64,000 nt of DNA from Paenibacillus sp. HW567 (GTDB lineage: Bacteria > Bacillota > Bacilli > Paenibacillales > Paenibacillaceae): the NCBI RefSeq assembly GCF_000374185.1, contig NZ_KB910518.1, positions 1,796,162-1,860,161 of the forward strand. Reading direction: 5' to 3'. Numbering within the stretch: position 1 is the stretch's first letter; each line of letters starts with the position of its first letter. A model generated the notes under the pieces. It saw only the letters and a program-made list of their open reading frames with translations, did not search any database and was not told the DNA's origin. Position numbers and translations under genes: made by a program. Shown here one piece after another: positions 54,907 to 63,700 of the stretch.

Positions 54907-55899
54907 TTGAAGGACCGGGACAGTGAGCTTAGCGCTGGCACAGGTACGGGGGCGGTGGAGAATTTGAGCCTGGAGGAGCTGTACCGCAGCTATTACAGGT
55001 ACGCTTTCTCGATTGCCTATCGAATGCTGGGAGTCGTGGCTGATGCCGAGGATGCTGTGCAGGATTGTTTTGCTGAGCTGCAGCGGCGGGACCGCAGCGG
55101 AATTCTCAACATGAAGGCATATGTAGCTAAAGGCATTACCAACCGCTGTCTGAACCTGCTGGGCTCGGCGCGCAGCCGTAGAGAGATGTACATCGGAGAA
55201 TGGCTGCCTGAGCCGGTGAGCGAGCCTTACGATGGGCCGGAAGCGGCGGCGGAACGGAAGGATACACTCTCCTACGCATTTTTGGTGCTGCTGGAGCGGC
55301 TGTCGCCTGCCGAAAGAGCCGTGTTTGTGCTAAGAGAGGCCTTTCAGTATGAATATGATGCCATTGCGGAGATGGTTGGCAAGTCCGGGAGCAACTGCAG
55401 GCAGATTTACAGCCGGGCCAAGCGGACGATTCAGGCCAAGCAGCTATTGCCAGTGTCAGCGGCACCGGGCTCCGGTACTTCCCGAGAAAGGCTGCTGCGC
55501 CGGTTCACCGCAGCTTTCACCGCCTATGATGTCGGCGGAATGCTGAAGCTGCTCGCCGAGCAGCCAGTGCTTGTCGGCGACGGCGGCGGGCAGGAGGCAC
55601 AAACGATTCTACGACCAATGGTTGGACGCAAGGGTGTGCTGGCCTTGCTGACCTCAAAGCGGGTTCTGCAGAAGATGCGGGAATGGGAGATTTCCTTCGC
55701 CATGATCAATGGAGAGCAGAATCTCGTGTTCAAGCAGCAAGGGGAGATCAAGGCAGTGCTCTGCCTGGCTCTCGGCAAAAGCGGGGAACAGATTCAAGAA
55801 CTGTATCTCATGCTGGCCCCGGGCAAGCTTGGGCATGTTGACAACAGCGGCCGGAAGTCCCAAGCCTTCCCCGCAGTTACGCCGAGACCCCAATTGTAA
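54907..55899 (+). CDS. ECF41-type sigma factor with SnoaL-like extension
   Basis: 330-aa extracytoplasmic-function sigma factor. Region 2 contains AYRMLGVVADAEDAVQDCF, region 4 contains RLSPAERAVFVLREAFQYEY. The linker motif WLPEP (residues 99-103) and DGGG (225-228) in the C-terminal extension are ECF41 hallmarks. The usual NPDKL near the end is degenerate here (APGKL, 304-308). From about residue 313 the sequence is encoded by one arm of the 138-bp repeat (NSGRKSQAFPAVTP), which has replaced the native end. The TTG at 54907 follows GGAGGTG. It is coupled to the AhpD-like gene, which is probably its target operon partner. Confidence 0.88.
   Translation: MKDRDSELSAGTGTGAVENLSLEELYRSYYRYAFSIAYRMLGVVADAEDAVQDCFAELQRRDRSGILNMKAYVAKGITNRCLNLLGSARSRREMYIGEWLPEPVSEPYDGPEAAAERKDTLSYAFLVLLERLSPAERAVFVLREAFQYEYDAIAEMVGKSGSNCRQIYSRAKRTIQAKQLLPVSAAPGSGTSRERLLRRFTAAFTAYDVGGMLKLLAEQPVLVGDGGGQEAQTILRPMVGRKGVLALLTSKRVLQKMREWEISFAMINGEQNLVFKQQGEIKAVLCLALGKSGEQIQELYLMLAPGKLGHVDNSGRKSQAFPAVTPRPQL
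55841..55881 (+). repeat. partial arm of the 138-bp repeat in a coding end
   Basis: ACAACAGCGGCCGGAAGTCC and CCCCGCAGTTACG match the right arm of the 15143-15280 element with only a few changes. The arm lies inside the ECF41 sigma gene, in frame, and supplies its last codons. No other arm is seen downstream. Confidence 0.8.
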
Positions 55900-55944
55900 C
55901 TCAAAAGCGCCGCCCCCTGCTGCCGGGGAGCGGCGCTTTTGAGT
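55899..55944. terminator. strong hairpin after ECF41 sigma gene
   Basis: 14-bp perfect stem ACTCAAAAGCGCCG/CGGCGCTTTTGAGT with an 18-nt loop. The T-run is within the stem. Confidence 0.6.
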
Positions 55945-55975
55945 ACGCCAATGAGCGCGTACTAAACCAGTATCT

Positions 55976-56372
55976 GTTCTAGATCTGTGGCGCATAACGG
56001 AGCCTTTGTGGTTCAGGGAAAGAGGGATTCGTCATATCCATCCTCCTGTTCCTTATGGACCGAAAAGCCCTTATTATCCCGAAAGGGATACAATTAGCCG
56101 AGCGAACGGACCGTAAAGCGCTTATTGCTTCTTCGGCAGCTATATTTAGGGCGAATGTCCGCTCATAAAGGCTCTGGAGTCCGAACACTTGCGCAAAATT
56201 GACTTCCAATAGGAATAAGAGCGGTTCAGTCCGTTACAAAGCGGCAGACTCTCCCGAACAGGAGATGGTTCTATTCATAGGCCAGATACACCTGCGGCGT
56301 GATTTCCACGCCCTACTCCGTCCGGCGGAGAATCGTCTGAACTCCGACACTAAGAGTCTTACGATCTGCTAG
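55976..56372 (+). repeat. 390-bp dispersed repeat, copy C
   Basis: Third copy, colinear with A and B. Blocks include GAGCCTTTGTGGTTCAGGG, GGACCGTAAAGCGCTTATTG, CTCATAAAGGCTCTGGAGTC, GGAATAAGAGCGGTTCAGTC and TAAGAGTCTTACGATCTGCT. Its right end overlaps the stop codon of the minus-strand UPF0210 gene. Confidence 0.85.
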
Positions 56373-57727
56373 TTCTTGAAGCTGTGGATCGGAGCGGGAA
56401 TACGACCGCCCCGGCCTACGAACCCTGCACAGTTGAACGGGTTCACGGCCATTACCGGCGCATAGCCGAGCAGTCCGCCGAACTCAACCATTTCGCCTAC
56501 TTCCTTGCCGATGACCGGGATGACACGAACCGCAGTTGTTTTGTTGTTCACCATGCCGATCGCGGCTTCGTCGGCGATGATACCGGCGATGGTTTCTTTG
56601 CTGGTGCTGCCGGGAATAGCGATCATGTCAAGACCGACCGAGCACACGCAGGTCATGGCTTCGAGCTTCTCCAGCGTCAGTGCGCCGCGCTGCACAGCCT
56701 GGATCATGCCGTGGTCTTCACTGACCGGGATAAAAGCGCCGCTGAGCCCGCCGACATAGGAGGAGGCCATGACGCCGCCTTTTTTGACATTGTCATTAAG
56801 GATGGCGAGCGCAGCCGTAGTTCCCGGCGCTCCGGCTTCCTCAAGTCCCATTACCTGGAAAATCTCCGCAATGGAATCACCGATCAGAGGGGTGGGTGCA
56901 AGCGACAGGTCAATAATGCCGAAAGGCACGTCCAGCCGTTTGGAGGCCTCCTGGGCAACGAGCTGGCCGACGCGGGTAACCTTGAAGGCGGTCCGCTTGA
57001 TTGTTTCGCAGAGCGTTTCGAAGTCCTGTCCTTTTACTTCCTCAAGCGCACGCTTAATTACGCCTGGTCCGCTGACCCCGACGTTGATTACGCATTCGCG
57101 CTCACCAACCCCGTGAAAAGCGCCTGCCATGAACGGGTTGTCCTCAACCGCATTGCAGAAAACGACCAGCTTGGCGCAGCCGATGGAATCGCGTTCCTTG
57201 GTGCGCTCAGCCGTCTGGAGGATAATTTCGCCCATCAGCTTTACCGCGTCCATATTGATTCCGCTGCGCGAGGAGCCGACGTTGACGGAGGAGCAGACTC
57301 TTTCGGTAACCGCGAGCGCTTCCGGGATGCTGTCAATCAGAATCCGGTCGCCCTTCGTGCAGCCCTTCTGTACAAGCGCCGAGAAGCCGCCGATGAAGTT
57401 AACGCCGACCTCCTTGGCCGCCTTGTCCAGTATTTCGGCCACCGGCACATAGGTATCGGTATGAACCGCTCCCGCAGCAATGGAGATCGGGGTGACCGAA
57501 ATCCGTTTGTTGACAATCGGCACGCCGAATTGCCGTTCCAGATCTTCGCCGGTTTTGACCAGCTTCTCGGCGGAACGGGTGATTTTGTCATACACATTCT
57601 GGTTAAACACCCGCATATCCGTATGGGCGCAGTCCATCAGGCTGATTCCCATCGTAATGGTACGGACGTCCAGATTCATTTCCCGGATCATTTTATTCGT
57701 TTCCTGTACTTCAACAATTGAAATCAT
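56369..57727 (-). CDS. UPF0210/PFL-family protein
   Basis: 452-aa protein of the UPF0210 (DUF711) family. Recognisable segments are [40 protein letters not shown] and [19 protein letters not shown], with the C-terminal [20 protein letters not shown]. The biochemical role is not established; a glycyl-radical-like fold has been noted for the family. The ATG at 57727 follows AAGGAG. It is downstream of an ACT-domain gene on the same strand, a pairing conserved in many Firmicutes. Confidence 0.92.
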   Translation of the reverse strand: MISIVEVQETNKMIREMNLDVRTITMGISLMDCAHTDMRVFNQNVYDKITRSAEKLVKTGEDLERQFGVPIVNKRISVTPISIAAGAVHTDTYVPVAEILDKAAKEVGVNFIGGFSALVQKGCTKGDRILIDSIPEALAVTERVCSSVNVGSSRSGINMDAVKLMGEIILQTAERTKERDSIGCAKLVVFCNAVEDNPFMAGAFHGVGERECVINVGVSGPGVIKRALEEVKGQDFETLCETIKRTAFKVTRVGQLVAQEASKRLDVPFGIIDLSLAPTPLIGDSIAEIFQVMGLEEAGAPGTTAALAILNDNVKKGGVMASSYVGGLSGAFIPVSEDHGMIQAVQRGALTLEKLEAMTCVCSVGLDMIAIPGSTSKETIAGIIADEAAIGMVNNKTTAVRVIPVIGKEVGEMVEFGGLLGYAPVMAVNPFNCAGFVGRGGRIPAPIHSFKN

Positions 57728-57784
57728 AGCTATGCTCCTTAAATTTTGTTGACAATGGCTTCTTTGCAGTGGTGCTCAGGCTGT

Positions 57785-58054
57785 CTAAATCCGGTGCATA
57801 ATATTGAAAATATCCTCATGCTGGAGCTTGATTTCCACGCCGATCTCTTCGCCCACCTGCTGCAGGTCCTCGACAATTTCCTCAAAGGACTTGCTAGGCG
57901 CAGAAATGTCTACAATCATCATCATGTTGAAATAATCCTGCACAATCGTCTGCGAAATATCCAGAATGTTGAGATTGTGGCCTGCGAGGTAAGTACAGAC
58001 CTTTGCGATAATGCCTACCTTGTCTTTTCCCAGTACAGTAATGATCCCCTTCAA
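57785..58054 (-). CDS. ACT-domain protein (UPF0237)
   Basis: 89-aa single ACT domain: GIITVLGKDKVGIIAKVCTY and DISQTIVQDYFNMMMIVDIS are the family hallmarks. ACT domains usually bind amino acids as allosteric signals. AGGAGG precedes the ATG at 58054. It is the first gene of a pair with the UPF0210 gene and may regulate it, but this is inference from conserved pairing. Confidence 0.92.
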   Translation of the reverse strand: MKGIITVLGKDKVGIIAKVCTYLAGHNLNILDISQTIVQDYFNMMMIVDISAPSKSFEEIVEDLQQVGEEIGVEIKLQHEDIFNIMHRI

Positions 58055-58211
58055 TGAAAAAGCCTCCTATCTTGTGCTCTGTTCATCCGCCGCTTTAACG
58101 GAATGAACCGTTTCAATTATTATGGCAAAGGATTGCACACTCTACAACCAAAGTTTTTTTGTCCATATCTTCAGAAAGTTGATCTTCTTCCCTATTTTAC
58201 ATGGATTATAG

Positions 58212-58240
58212 TTGACAGGACTATTATACTATGTTTAAAT
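58212..58240 (+). promoter_or_regulatory. possible promoter of the GGDEF gene
   Basis: Perfect TTGACA (58212-58217), 17-nt spacer, TTAAAT (58235-58240). It lies 34 nt before the diguanylate cyclase start. Confidence 0.5.
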
Positions 58241-58273
58241 GCCAGGTTAATATAATGGCTTGAAGGAGCTACG

Positions 58274-59911
58274 ATGACAACAAGAAAATACAAAGAGCTG
58301 GTTGAACAGCGCACCAGACAAACGCTTCAGGAATGGTCAGACTTACCGCTTGTGGATGAAAAGGACATTTACCGTTTTCTGCACAATCTGAAAGGCACGG
58401 CCGGAACGGTCGGCCTGGGCAGGGTGGAGAAGCTGGCCGACCACTCGCTGCTCTATTTCTCTGAGGAGAGCGGAAGAGGCTGGCCTGAAGCGGAATGGGG
58501 AGAGTATTTGTACCCGCTGCTGGAGCTTTTTGGCGACAGGCCGGAAATGGGGAATACCCCGCCCGGGCTTCCGCTGCAGGAAGGGAAGGCGTTGTCCGCA
58601 TTACAGCCGCAGCATGAAATTCTGATCATTGATGATGATGTCGGGCTGGTGGCTTTTTTGCGTGAATCGCTGGAGAAGGAGTCTTACTACGTCAGTATTG
58701 CATTGTCCGCCGAGCGCGGACTGAAGATATTTTATGAGAGCAAGCCGGATCTGATTCTGCTCGACATCCTGCTCCCTGACCAGAGCGGAATTGATGTGCT
58801 GAAGCAGATTATCGGCAAGGCCAAAAAAGAGCGCATCCCGATCATCATTGTCAGCGGGGAGCATTCCAAGGAAATTCAGATGTACGCCTACTCGCTGGGT
58901 GTGATGGACTATATGGCTAAGCCGCTCGATATTGATTTGTTTCTGGTGCTGATCAAGAACCGCTTCGAGCTGAAGCGGGAATGGCAGGAATCCATTATCT
59001 TGGATGAGCTGACAGGGGCTTTTAACCGCAAATACTTCAATCAGACGATGAAGCAGCTCGGCTCCGATTTCCGGCGGACGGGACGGATTTTTTCGCTGGC
59101 GCTTATGGATCTGGATCATTTCAAGCTGGTTAATGACACCTACGGTCATCTGGTCGGGGATGAGGTGCTGCAGGCTTTTTCGGAGGTGGCGCGCCTTTCG
59201 ATTCGGGTGGAGGACACTTTCTGCCGTTTCGGCGGTGAGGAGTTTGCCTTGTTTATGCCGAACACCGATGCTTCATCCGCCTTGCTGGTCGTGGAACGGA
59301 TTCAGCAGCAACTGGCCGCAAATAAATTTACCGCCAAAAATGAGCGTTTTCAGGTGACCTTCTCCGGCGGAATTACGGAGATCCGCGAGGAGCAGAATGA
59401 CCCGGACAAGCTGATTGAGGAAGCGGACCAGGCGATGTATGCCAGCAAGCACACCGGGAGAAACCGGACGACCCTGTACACGGATCAGCTTGGAGCCGCC
59501 AAAGCCGCACCGCTGTTGAATGTGATTGTCGTCGATGATGATGCGCTGCTCTGCCGGATTGTAACCGGACTGTTCGCGGCCTGGGAGCCGGCCGGCATCG
59601 CCGGTGTGAAGGTCAGCAGCTATGCAAGCGGCCCTCAGTTTCTGCAATCGGGCTGGTATGACCCTGAGGAGAAGTACATTATTCTGCTGGACGGGGTAAT
59701 GCCGGAGCTGGATGGTCTGGAGGTTCTTGAACGGGTCCGCAGCAGCTATCCCGAAATTAATATTCTGGTCATTATGCTGACCGGCCGCAATGACCAGCAC
59801 GATATTATCCATGCCCTGCAAATGGGGGCGGATGATTATGTAATCAAGCCGTTCCATCTGCCGGAGCTGCTGACCCGGATCGAGCGCCTGGCTCACAGAT
59901 TTCTGTTCTAG
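58274..59911 (+). CDS. Hpt-REC-GGDEF-REC diguanylate cyclase
   Basis: 545-aa signalling protein. The N-terminal Hpt-like segment has His37 in FLHNLKGTAGTVGL. The first receiver (about 115-230) has DDD and phospho-acceptor Asp164. The GGDEF domain (about 242-400) has an intact active site GGEEF (320-324) and an I-site RVED (311-314), five residues upstream, so it should make c-di-GMP with product feedback. The second receiver (about 413-535) contains LLDGVMPELDG. GAAGGAG precedes the ATG at 58274. The Hpt plus two receivers suggest a phosphorelay with the genes downstream. Confidence 0.93.
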   Translation: MTTRKYKELVEQRTRQTLQEWSDLPLVDEKDIYRFLHNLKGTAGTVGLGRVEKLADHSLLYFSEESGRGWPEAEWGEYLYPLLELFGDRPEMGNTPPGLPLQEGKALSALQPQHEILIIDDDVGLVAFLRESLEKESYYVSIALSAERGLKIFYESKPDLILLDILLPDQSGIDVLKQIIGKAKKERIPIIIVSGEHSKEIQMYAYSLGVMDYMAKPLDIDLFLVLIKNRFELKREWQESIILDELTGAFNRKYFNQTMKQLGSDFRRTGRIFSLALMDLDHFKLVNDTYGHLVGDEVLQAFSEVARLSIRVEDTFCRFGGEEFALFMPNTDASSALLVVERIQQQLAANKFTAKNERFQVTFSGGITEIREEQNDPDKLIEEADQAMYASKHTGRNRTTLYTDQLGAAKAAPLLNVIVVDDDALLCRIVTGLFAAWEPAGIAGVKVSSYASGPQFLQSGWYDPEEKYIILLDGVMPELDGLEVLERVRSSYPEINILVIMLTGRNDQHDIIHALQMGADDYVIKPFHLPELLTRIERLAHRFLF

Positions 59912-59957
59912 CACAGAAATTCAGACAGCATTAGATTGAACGGAAAGGTGAGAGAGA

Positions 59958-60344
59958 ATGAACATGCAAAAAGTACTGATCGTGGACGATGAAGAAATTC
60001 TGCGTATGCTGATTGAAGACACACTGGAGGATCTGGAGAACGTGGAGATTCACACCGCCGAGAATGGCGCGCAGGCGCTGTCCAGGTTATCTGAAGAGCA
60101 GTATGACCTGGTAATTCTCGATTATATGATGCCGGAAATGACCGGGATTGAAGTGCTCACTGCCCTTGGAGAAGAACACACAAGCGCCATGCCCATTATG
60201 ATGCTGACCGCCAAGGCGCAGGACAATGACCGCAGCAAGGCCAGGGAGGCCGGGGCACGTTATTTCATGCCGAAGCCATTCAGTCCGATGGAGCTGCTGC
60301 AGATTGTGGAGGGCATCCTCAGTGAGCACAAACAGACACGCTGA
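59958..60344 (+). CDS. single-domain response regulator (CheY-like)
   Basis: 128-aa receiver domain only: VLIVDDEEILRMLIEDTLED, phospho-acceptor Asp in DLVILDYMMPEMTG, then MLTAKAQ and MPKPFSP with the conserved Lys. No output domain. AAAGGTGAGAG precedes the ATG at 59958. It overlaps the hybrid kinase gene by 23 nt, implying a tight partnership. It may be a phosphate shuttle between the hybrid kinase and the Hpt/GGDEF protein. Confidence 0.92.
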   Translation: MNMQKVLIVDDEEILRMLIEDTLEDLENVEIHTAENGAQALSRLSEEQYDLVILDYMMPEMTGIEVLTALGEEHTSAMPIMMLTAKAQDNDRSKAREAGARYFMPKPFSPMELLQIVEGILSEHKQTR

Positions 60345-63300
60345 CTCCAGCATCAAAACAAAATATTACCGCATTATTGCCGGATTGTTCGTGCTGATTG
60401 TTCTGGTAGTAGGTGTGCTGTTCCTTTACATAAATACACAGCAGACTAAGCTGAAGAATGACCGTAACGTTCTGCAGCATAAGACAGAGACGATAAATGA
60501 GCTGGCGGCAACACTGAATGAGGTGTTTTTCAGGGCCCGGGGCTATGCTGCGCTGAAGAGCGGCAGTGAGCTCAAGCTGCTGAATACCGCACTGGGCAAT
60601 CTCGACAATATTCTCCAGCAGTACGCCGGGCTGAAGCTGTCGCCGGGGGAAGCAAAGTACCGGGAAGATCTGACGGCTTTTTATGAGAATTACAAGCAGA
60701 AAACCTTGCCCGAGGCCATCCGGCTGGTTGAGAATGACGACTATGCAGGGCTTCGGAAGCTGTCCCAAAGCGGCAGCACACAATCGGTCAATGATTTTCT
60801 GAGCTATACGAAGGCTTTCAAAGCCAGATCAGACCGGGGGCTAAATGAGATCGCCGACCATTCTATCAGGCAAGCCGACATCTATACTATAGTTTCTATT
60901 GGCTTAAGCGCATTTCTGCTGCTGTTCTTTACGCTGATGATCTGGAGGATGCTCAAAATCCTGATTGATCCGATTGTCCGTCTGGAGAACGCAACCCACT
61001 CCCTTGCAGCCGGAGAAGAGATTCTTCTGGGCAACCTGCATAAGCGGGATGAGATTGGACGTTTGTATGAGGCGTTCCTCAATATGGCGCGGAGCATCCA
61101 GGACAAGGAAGAAGAGCTGACGATGCAGAACGAGGAGCTGCATGCCCAGCAGGATGAGCTTCAGGATCAGCAGTTCAGGCTGGAGCGCTCCCTAAGCGAG
61201 ATCGAGAGCATGATGAAGGCGCTCAATCAGACCTCGGCTGTGGGTATTTTATCGGACAAAGGGATCTTCACTTACGCCAACGACAACCTGAGCAGTTATA
61301 CAGGCTACAGAAACGCTGAAATTATCGGTTACCCCTTCCGGCTGTTCGAGCTGCTGAATGTTTCCGGTTCCCAGCTAGAGCTGGTCATCACCAAATTATC
61401 GACAGGCGGAATCTGGAGCGGCGAAATTGAAGTTCTTGTGAAGGATGGTTCGGCATCGGTATGGCTGCATATGACCGTTATGCCTTATTTGAACGACGAG
61501 GGTCAGATCTATCAGTTTATCCTGATTGCGAACAATATCACCTCCCTGAAGCAGGTGCAGGAGCAGCTTGCGTACACCCTGAAGAATACGGAGCAGACCT
61601 CAATCATGCTGGAGCGCTACAACCAGTTGAACCATGACATTACGTACACGCTGGATAAACAGGAGTTTGCCGAGAAATTCAGCGAATTTATGAACCGGAT
61701 CTATGCTTTTGACTCCAGTCTCTTTTTGATTGTTAAGGATAGGATTGCCGCCGTCAAAGGCGTACCGCAGCAGAATGTGGAACGCTATCTCGATCAGAAC
61801 AACGGCGACATGCTGCACCGCCTTGCCAGTGAGAAATCCTATATGGTCAAAAGAACAGGCTCGCCAAGTGAACAGGGGATTTCTCCTGACAAGGTCTATT
61901 GCTACGATTATTACACTTCGGTTGTGAACGCGGATGAAGAGATTCTCGCCGTATTCTGCGGCAGCCGGATCGGGCGCGAATTCACAGAAGAGGAGCTCAG
62001 CGAAATCCAGGGGCTGATGAGCAGGGTTGCTCTGGCGATTGAGCGGCTGATGATGTATGAGGAAATCGAGCATGGCCGCATGCTTAACCGGGATATCGTC
62101 AACAATGTCAACGAAGGTATCCAGTTCGTCAATACGGATGGCGTGATGCAGCATATTAACAAGGCGCTTGGCGGGCTGTTTCAATACACGGAATGGACCG
62201 AGGGCACGCTTGTTCCGGCAGAGGTGTGGCTGGAAGTGTTCTGCGGGATGTCCAATGAACCGGAAGAACTGCGGCAGTTCTATCAAAATGCGATGCTGGA
62301 GCAGACGGTGGAGTCCAGCACCATGAAATATTCGCTTGGTACAGAGGAGATTAAGCATGTGGATGTCTATGCAATTCCGGTGCTCCGCCGTGAAGACCGG
62401 ATCGGCACGCTGTTCGTACACCGGGATATCACCCGCGAGTACGAGCTGGACCTGATGAAATCAGAGCTGGTCAGCACAGTCAGCCATGAATTGCGGACAC
62501 CGCTGTCCAGTGTGCTCGGGTTCACAGAGCTGCTGCTGTCCAAGACGATGAAACCCGAGAAGCAGCTCAAATATCTGGAGACCATTCATAAGGAAGCGAA
62601 ACGCCTAACCGAGCTGATCAATGATTTTCTCGATCTGCAACGAATGGAGTCCGGTACGCAGCAATACACTATTGAACAGGCGCATCTCAGTGAGATTGTC
62701 CTTAGCGTCATAGACCAGTACAAGCTCAGCGGCACTCATCATATCCTTCTGGAAGACGACGCGCTGCACGATGAAGTATCTGTGGACAAAGACAAGATGG
62801 TCCAGGTGCTCACGAATCTGCTAAGCAATGCGATCAAATTCTCGCCGGGAAGCCAGGAGGTCAAGGTGCTGCTTCACAATGAGCCGGACCGGATTGTCGT
62901 GCGGGTTCAGGATACGGGTCTGGGCATTCCCAAGAATCAGATCGGCCAGCTTTTCCAGAAATTCAGAAGAGTGGACAACAGCGCCTCCAAGCGGATTGGT
63001 GGAACGGGTCTCGGGCTTGCAATCTGCAAGGAAATTATTGAAAAGCACAAGGGGGCCATCGGCATCGAGTCAGTGGAAGGTGAAGGCACCACGGTATGGT
63101 TCAGTCTGCCTGTACAGCTTGCAAAGGACAGCAGTCAGGATGAGGAAATCTTCACAGACAAGGATAAGAAGCCGAATGTGATGATCGTGGAGGACGACTA
63201 CAGCCTGTCGCTGCTGCTCTCGGAGGAGCTGAAGGGCAAAGGCTTCAGGGTCACCCACCATTACCATCCGCAAAAAGCGTTCGACCAGGCGCTGAAGACG

Positions 63301-63570
63301 CCTTTTGTCGCGATTGTTGTTGATCTGATGCTCGGGGAGGAGCTGGACGGCTGGGATCTGATCCGTATGCTCAAGCATGATTCGCGGACAGAGCAGGTTC
63401 CGATCATAATCTCCTCTGCACTGGATCAGACAGATAAGTCCCTGCTGGAGAACGTAAAGACGTATCTGACCAAACCTTATCCGCCTGGTGAGCTGTCGGG
63501 TACACTGCAGAGAATTGTGGAGATTCAGTCGAAGTCCGGGGAAGTGCTGTTTCCCGACAGCGGCAGTTAA
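60322..63570 (+). CDS. hybrid sensor histidine kinase (PAS-containing, C-terminal REC)
   Basis: 1082-aa membrane kinase. Two membrane helices (about 19-37 and 190-215) flank an extracellular four-helix-type domain. HAMP and a coiled coil follow, then a PAS domain around GILSDKGIFTYANDNLSSYT, a GAF-like region, and a second PAS around GIQFVNTDGVMQHI. HisKA has His722 in VSHELRTPLSS. The ATPase domain has NLLSNAIKFSPGS, DTGLGIP and GGTGLGLAI. The C-terminal receiver has Asp1001. The GTG at 60322 lies 8 nt after TGGAGGG, inside the receiver gene; an ATG at 60226 would only add out-of-frame-like residues. Probable head of the c-di-GMP relay. Confidence 0.92.
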   Translation: MSTNRHADSSIKTKYYRIIAGLFVLIVLVVGVLFLYINTQQTKLKNDRNVLQHKTETINELAATLNEVFFRARGYAALKSGSELKLLNTALGNLDNILQQYAGLKLSPGEAKYREDLTAFYENYKQKTLPEAIRLVENDDYAGLRKLSQSGSTQSVNDFLSYTKAFKARSDRGLNEIADHSIRQADIYTIVSIGLSAFLLLFFTLMIWRMLKILIDPIVRLENATHSLAAGEEILLGNLHKRDEIGRLYEAFLNMARSIQDKEEELTMQNEELHAQQDELQDQQFRLERSLSEIESMMKALNQTSAVGILSDKGIFTYANDNLSSYTGYRNAEIIGYPFRLFELLNVSGSQLELVITKLSTGGIWSGEIEVLVKDGSASVWLHMTVMPYLNDEGQIYQFILIANNITSLKQVQEQLAYTLKNTEQTSIMLERYNQLNHDITYTLDKQEFAEKFSEFMNRIYAFDSSLFLIVKDRIAAVKGVPQQNVERYLDQNNGDMLHRLASEKSYMVKRTGSPSEQGISPDKVYCYDYYTSVVNADEEILAVFCGSRIGREFTEEELSEIQGLMSRVALAIERLMMYEEIEHGRMLNRDIVNNVNEGIQFVNTDGVMQHINKALGGLFQYTEWTEGTLVPAEVWLEVFCGMSNEPEELRQFYQNAMLEQTVESSTMKYSLGTEEIKHVDVYAIPVLRREDRIGTLFVHRDITREYELDLMKSELVSTVSHELRTPLSSVLGFTELLLSKTMKPEKQLKYLETIHKEAKRLTELINDFLDLQRMESGTQQYTIEQAHLSEIVLSVIDQYKLSGTHHILLEDDALHDEVSVDKDKMVQVLTNLLSNAIKFSPGSQEVKVLLHNEPDRIVVRVQDTGLGIPKNQIGQLFQKFRRVDNSASKRIGGTGLGLAICKEIIEKHKGAIGIESVEGEGTTVWFSLPVQLAKDSSQDEEIFTDKDKKPNVMIVEDDYSLSLLLSEELKGKGFRVTHHYHPQKAFDQALKTPFVAIVVDLMLGEELDGWDLIRMLKHDSRTEQVPIIISSALDQTDKSLLENVKTYLTKPYPPGELSGTLQRIVEIQSKSGEVLFPDSGS

Positions 63571-63669
63571 CTAAGCTTGCACCCGCGACAATCGCCCGGG
63601 ACCGCCGCCGGGGTGAATCCGGATGCATTATTGTGTTAAGCTGTACATGACAAATCAGCAACACATTCG

Positions 63670-63683
63670 CTGTTTATAAACAG
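63670..63683. repeat. 14-bp perfect palindrome before lspA
   Basis: CTGTTTATAAACAG lies 17 nt before the lspA start codon and just upstream of its ribosome binding site. It could be an operator or a small RNA hairpin. Confidence 0.35.
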
Positions 63684-63700
63684 TGCAGAGGAGGAACGCC

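Noticed and set aside
56384..57721. 445-codon open frame on the plus strand across the UPF0210 gene
   Set aside because: It mirrors the UPF0210 gene exactly and shows no domain. The minus-strand protein has full family motifs and a good ribosome binding site.
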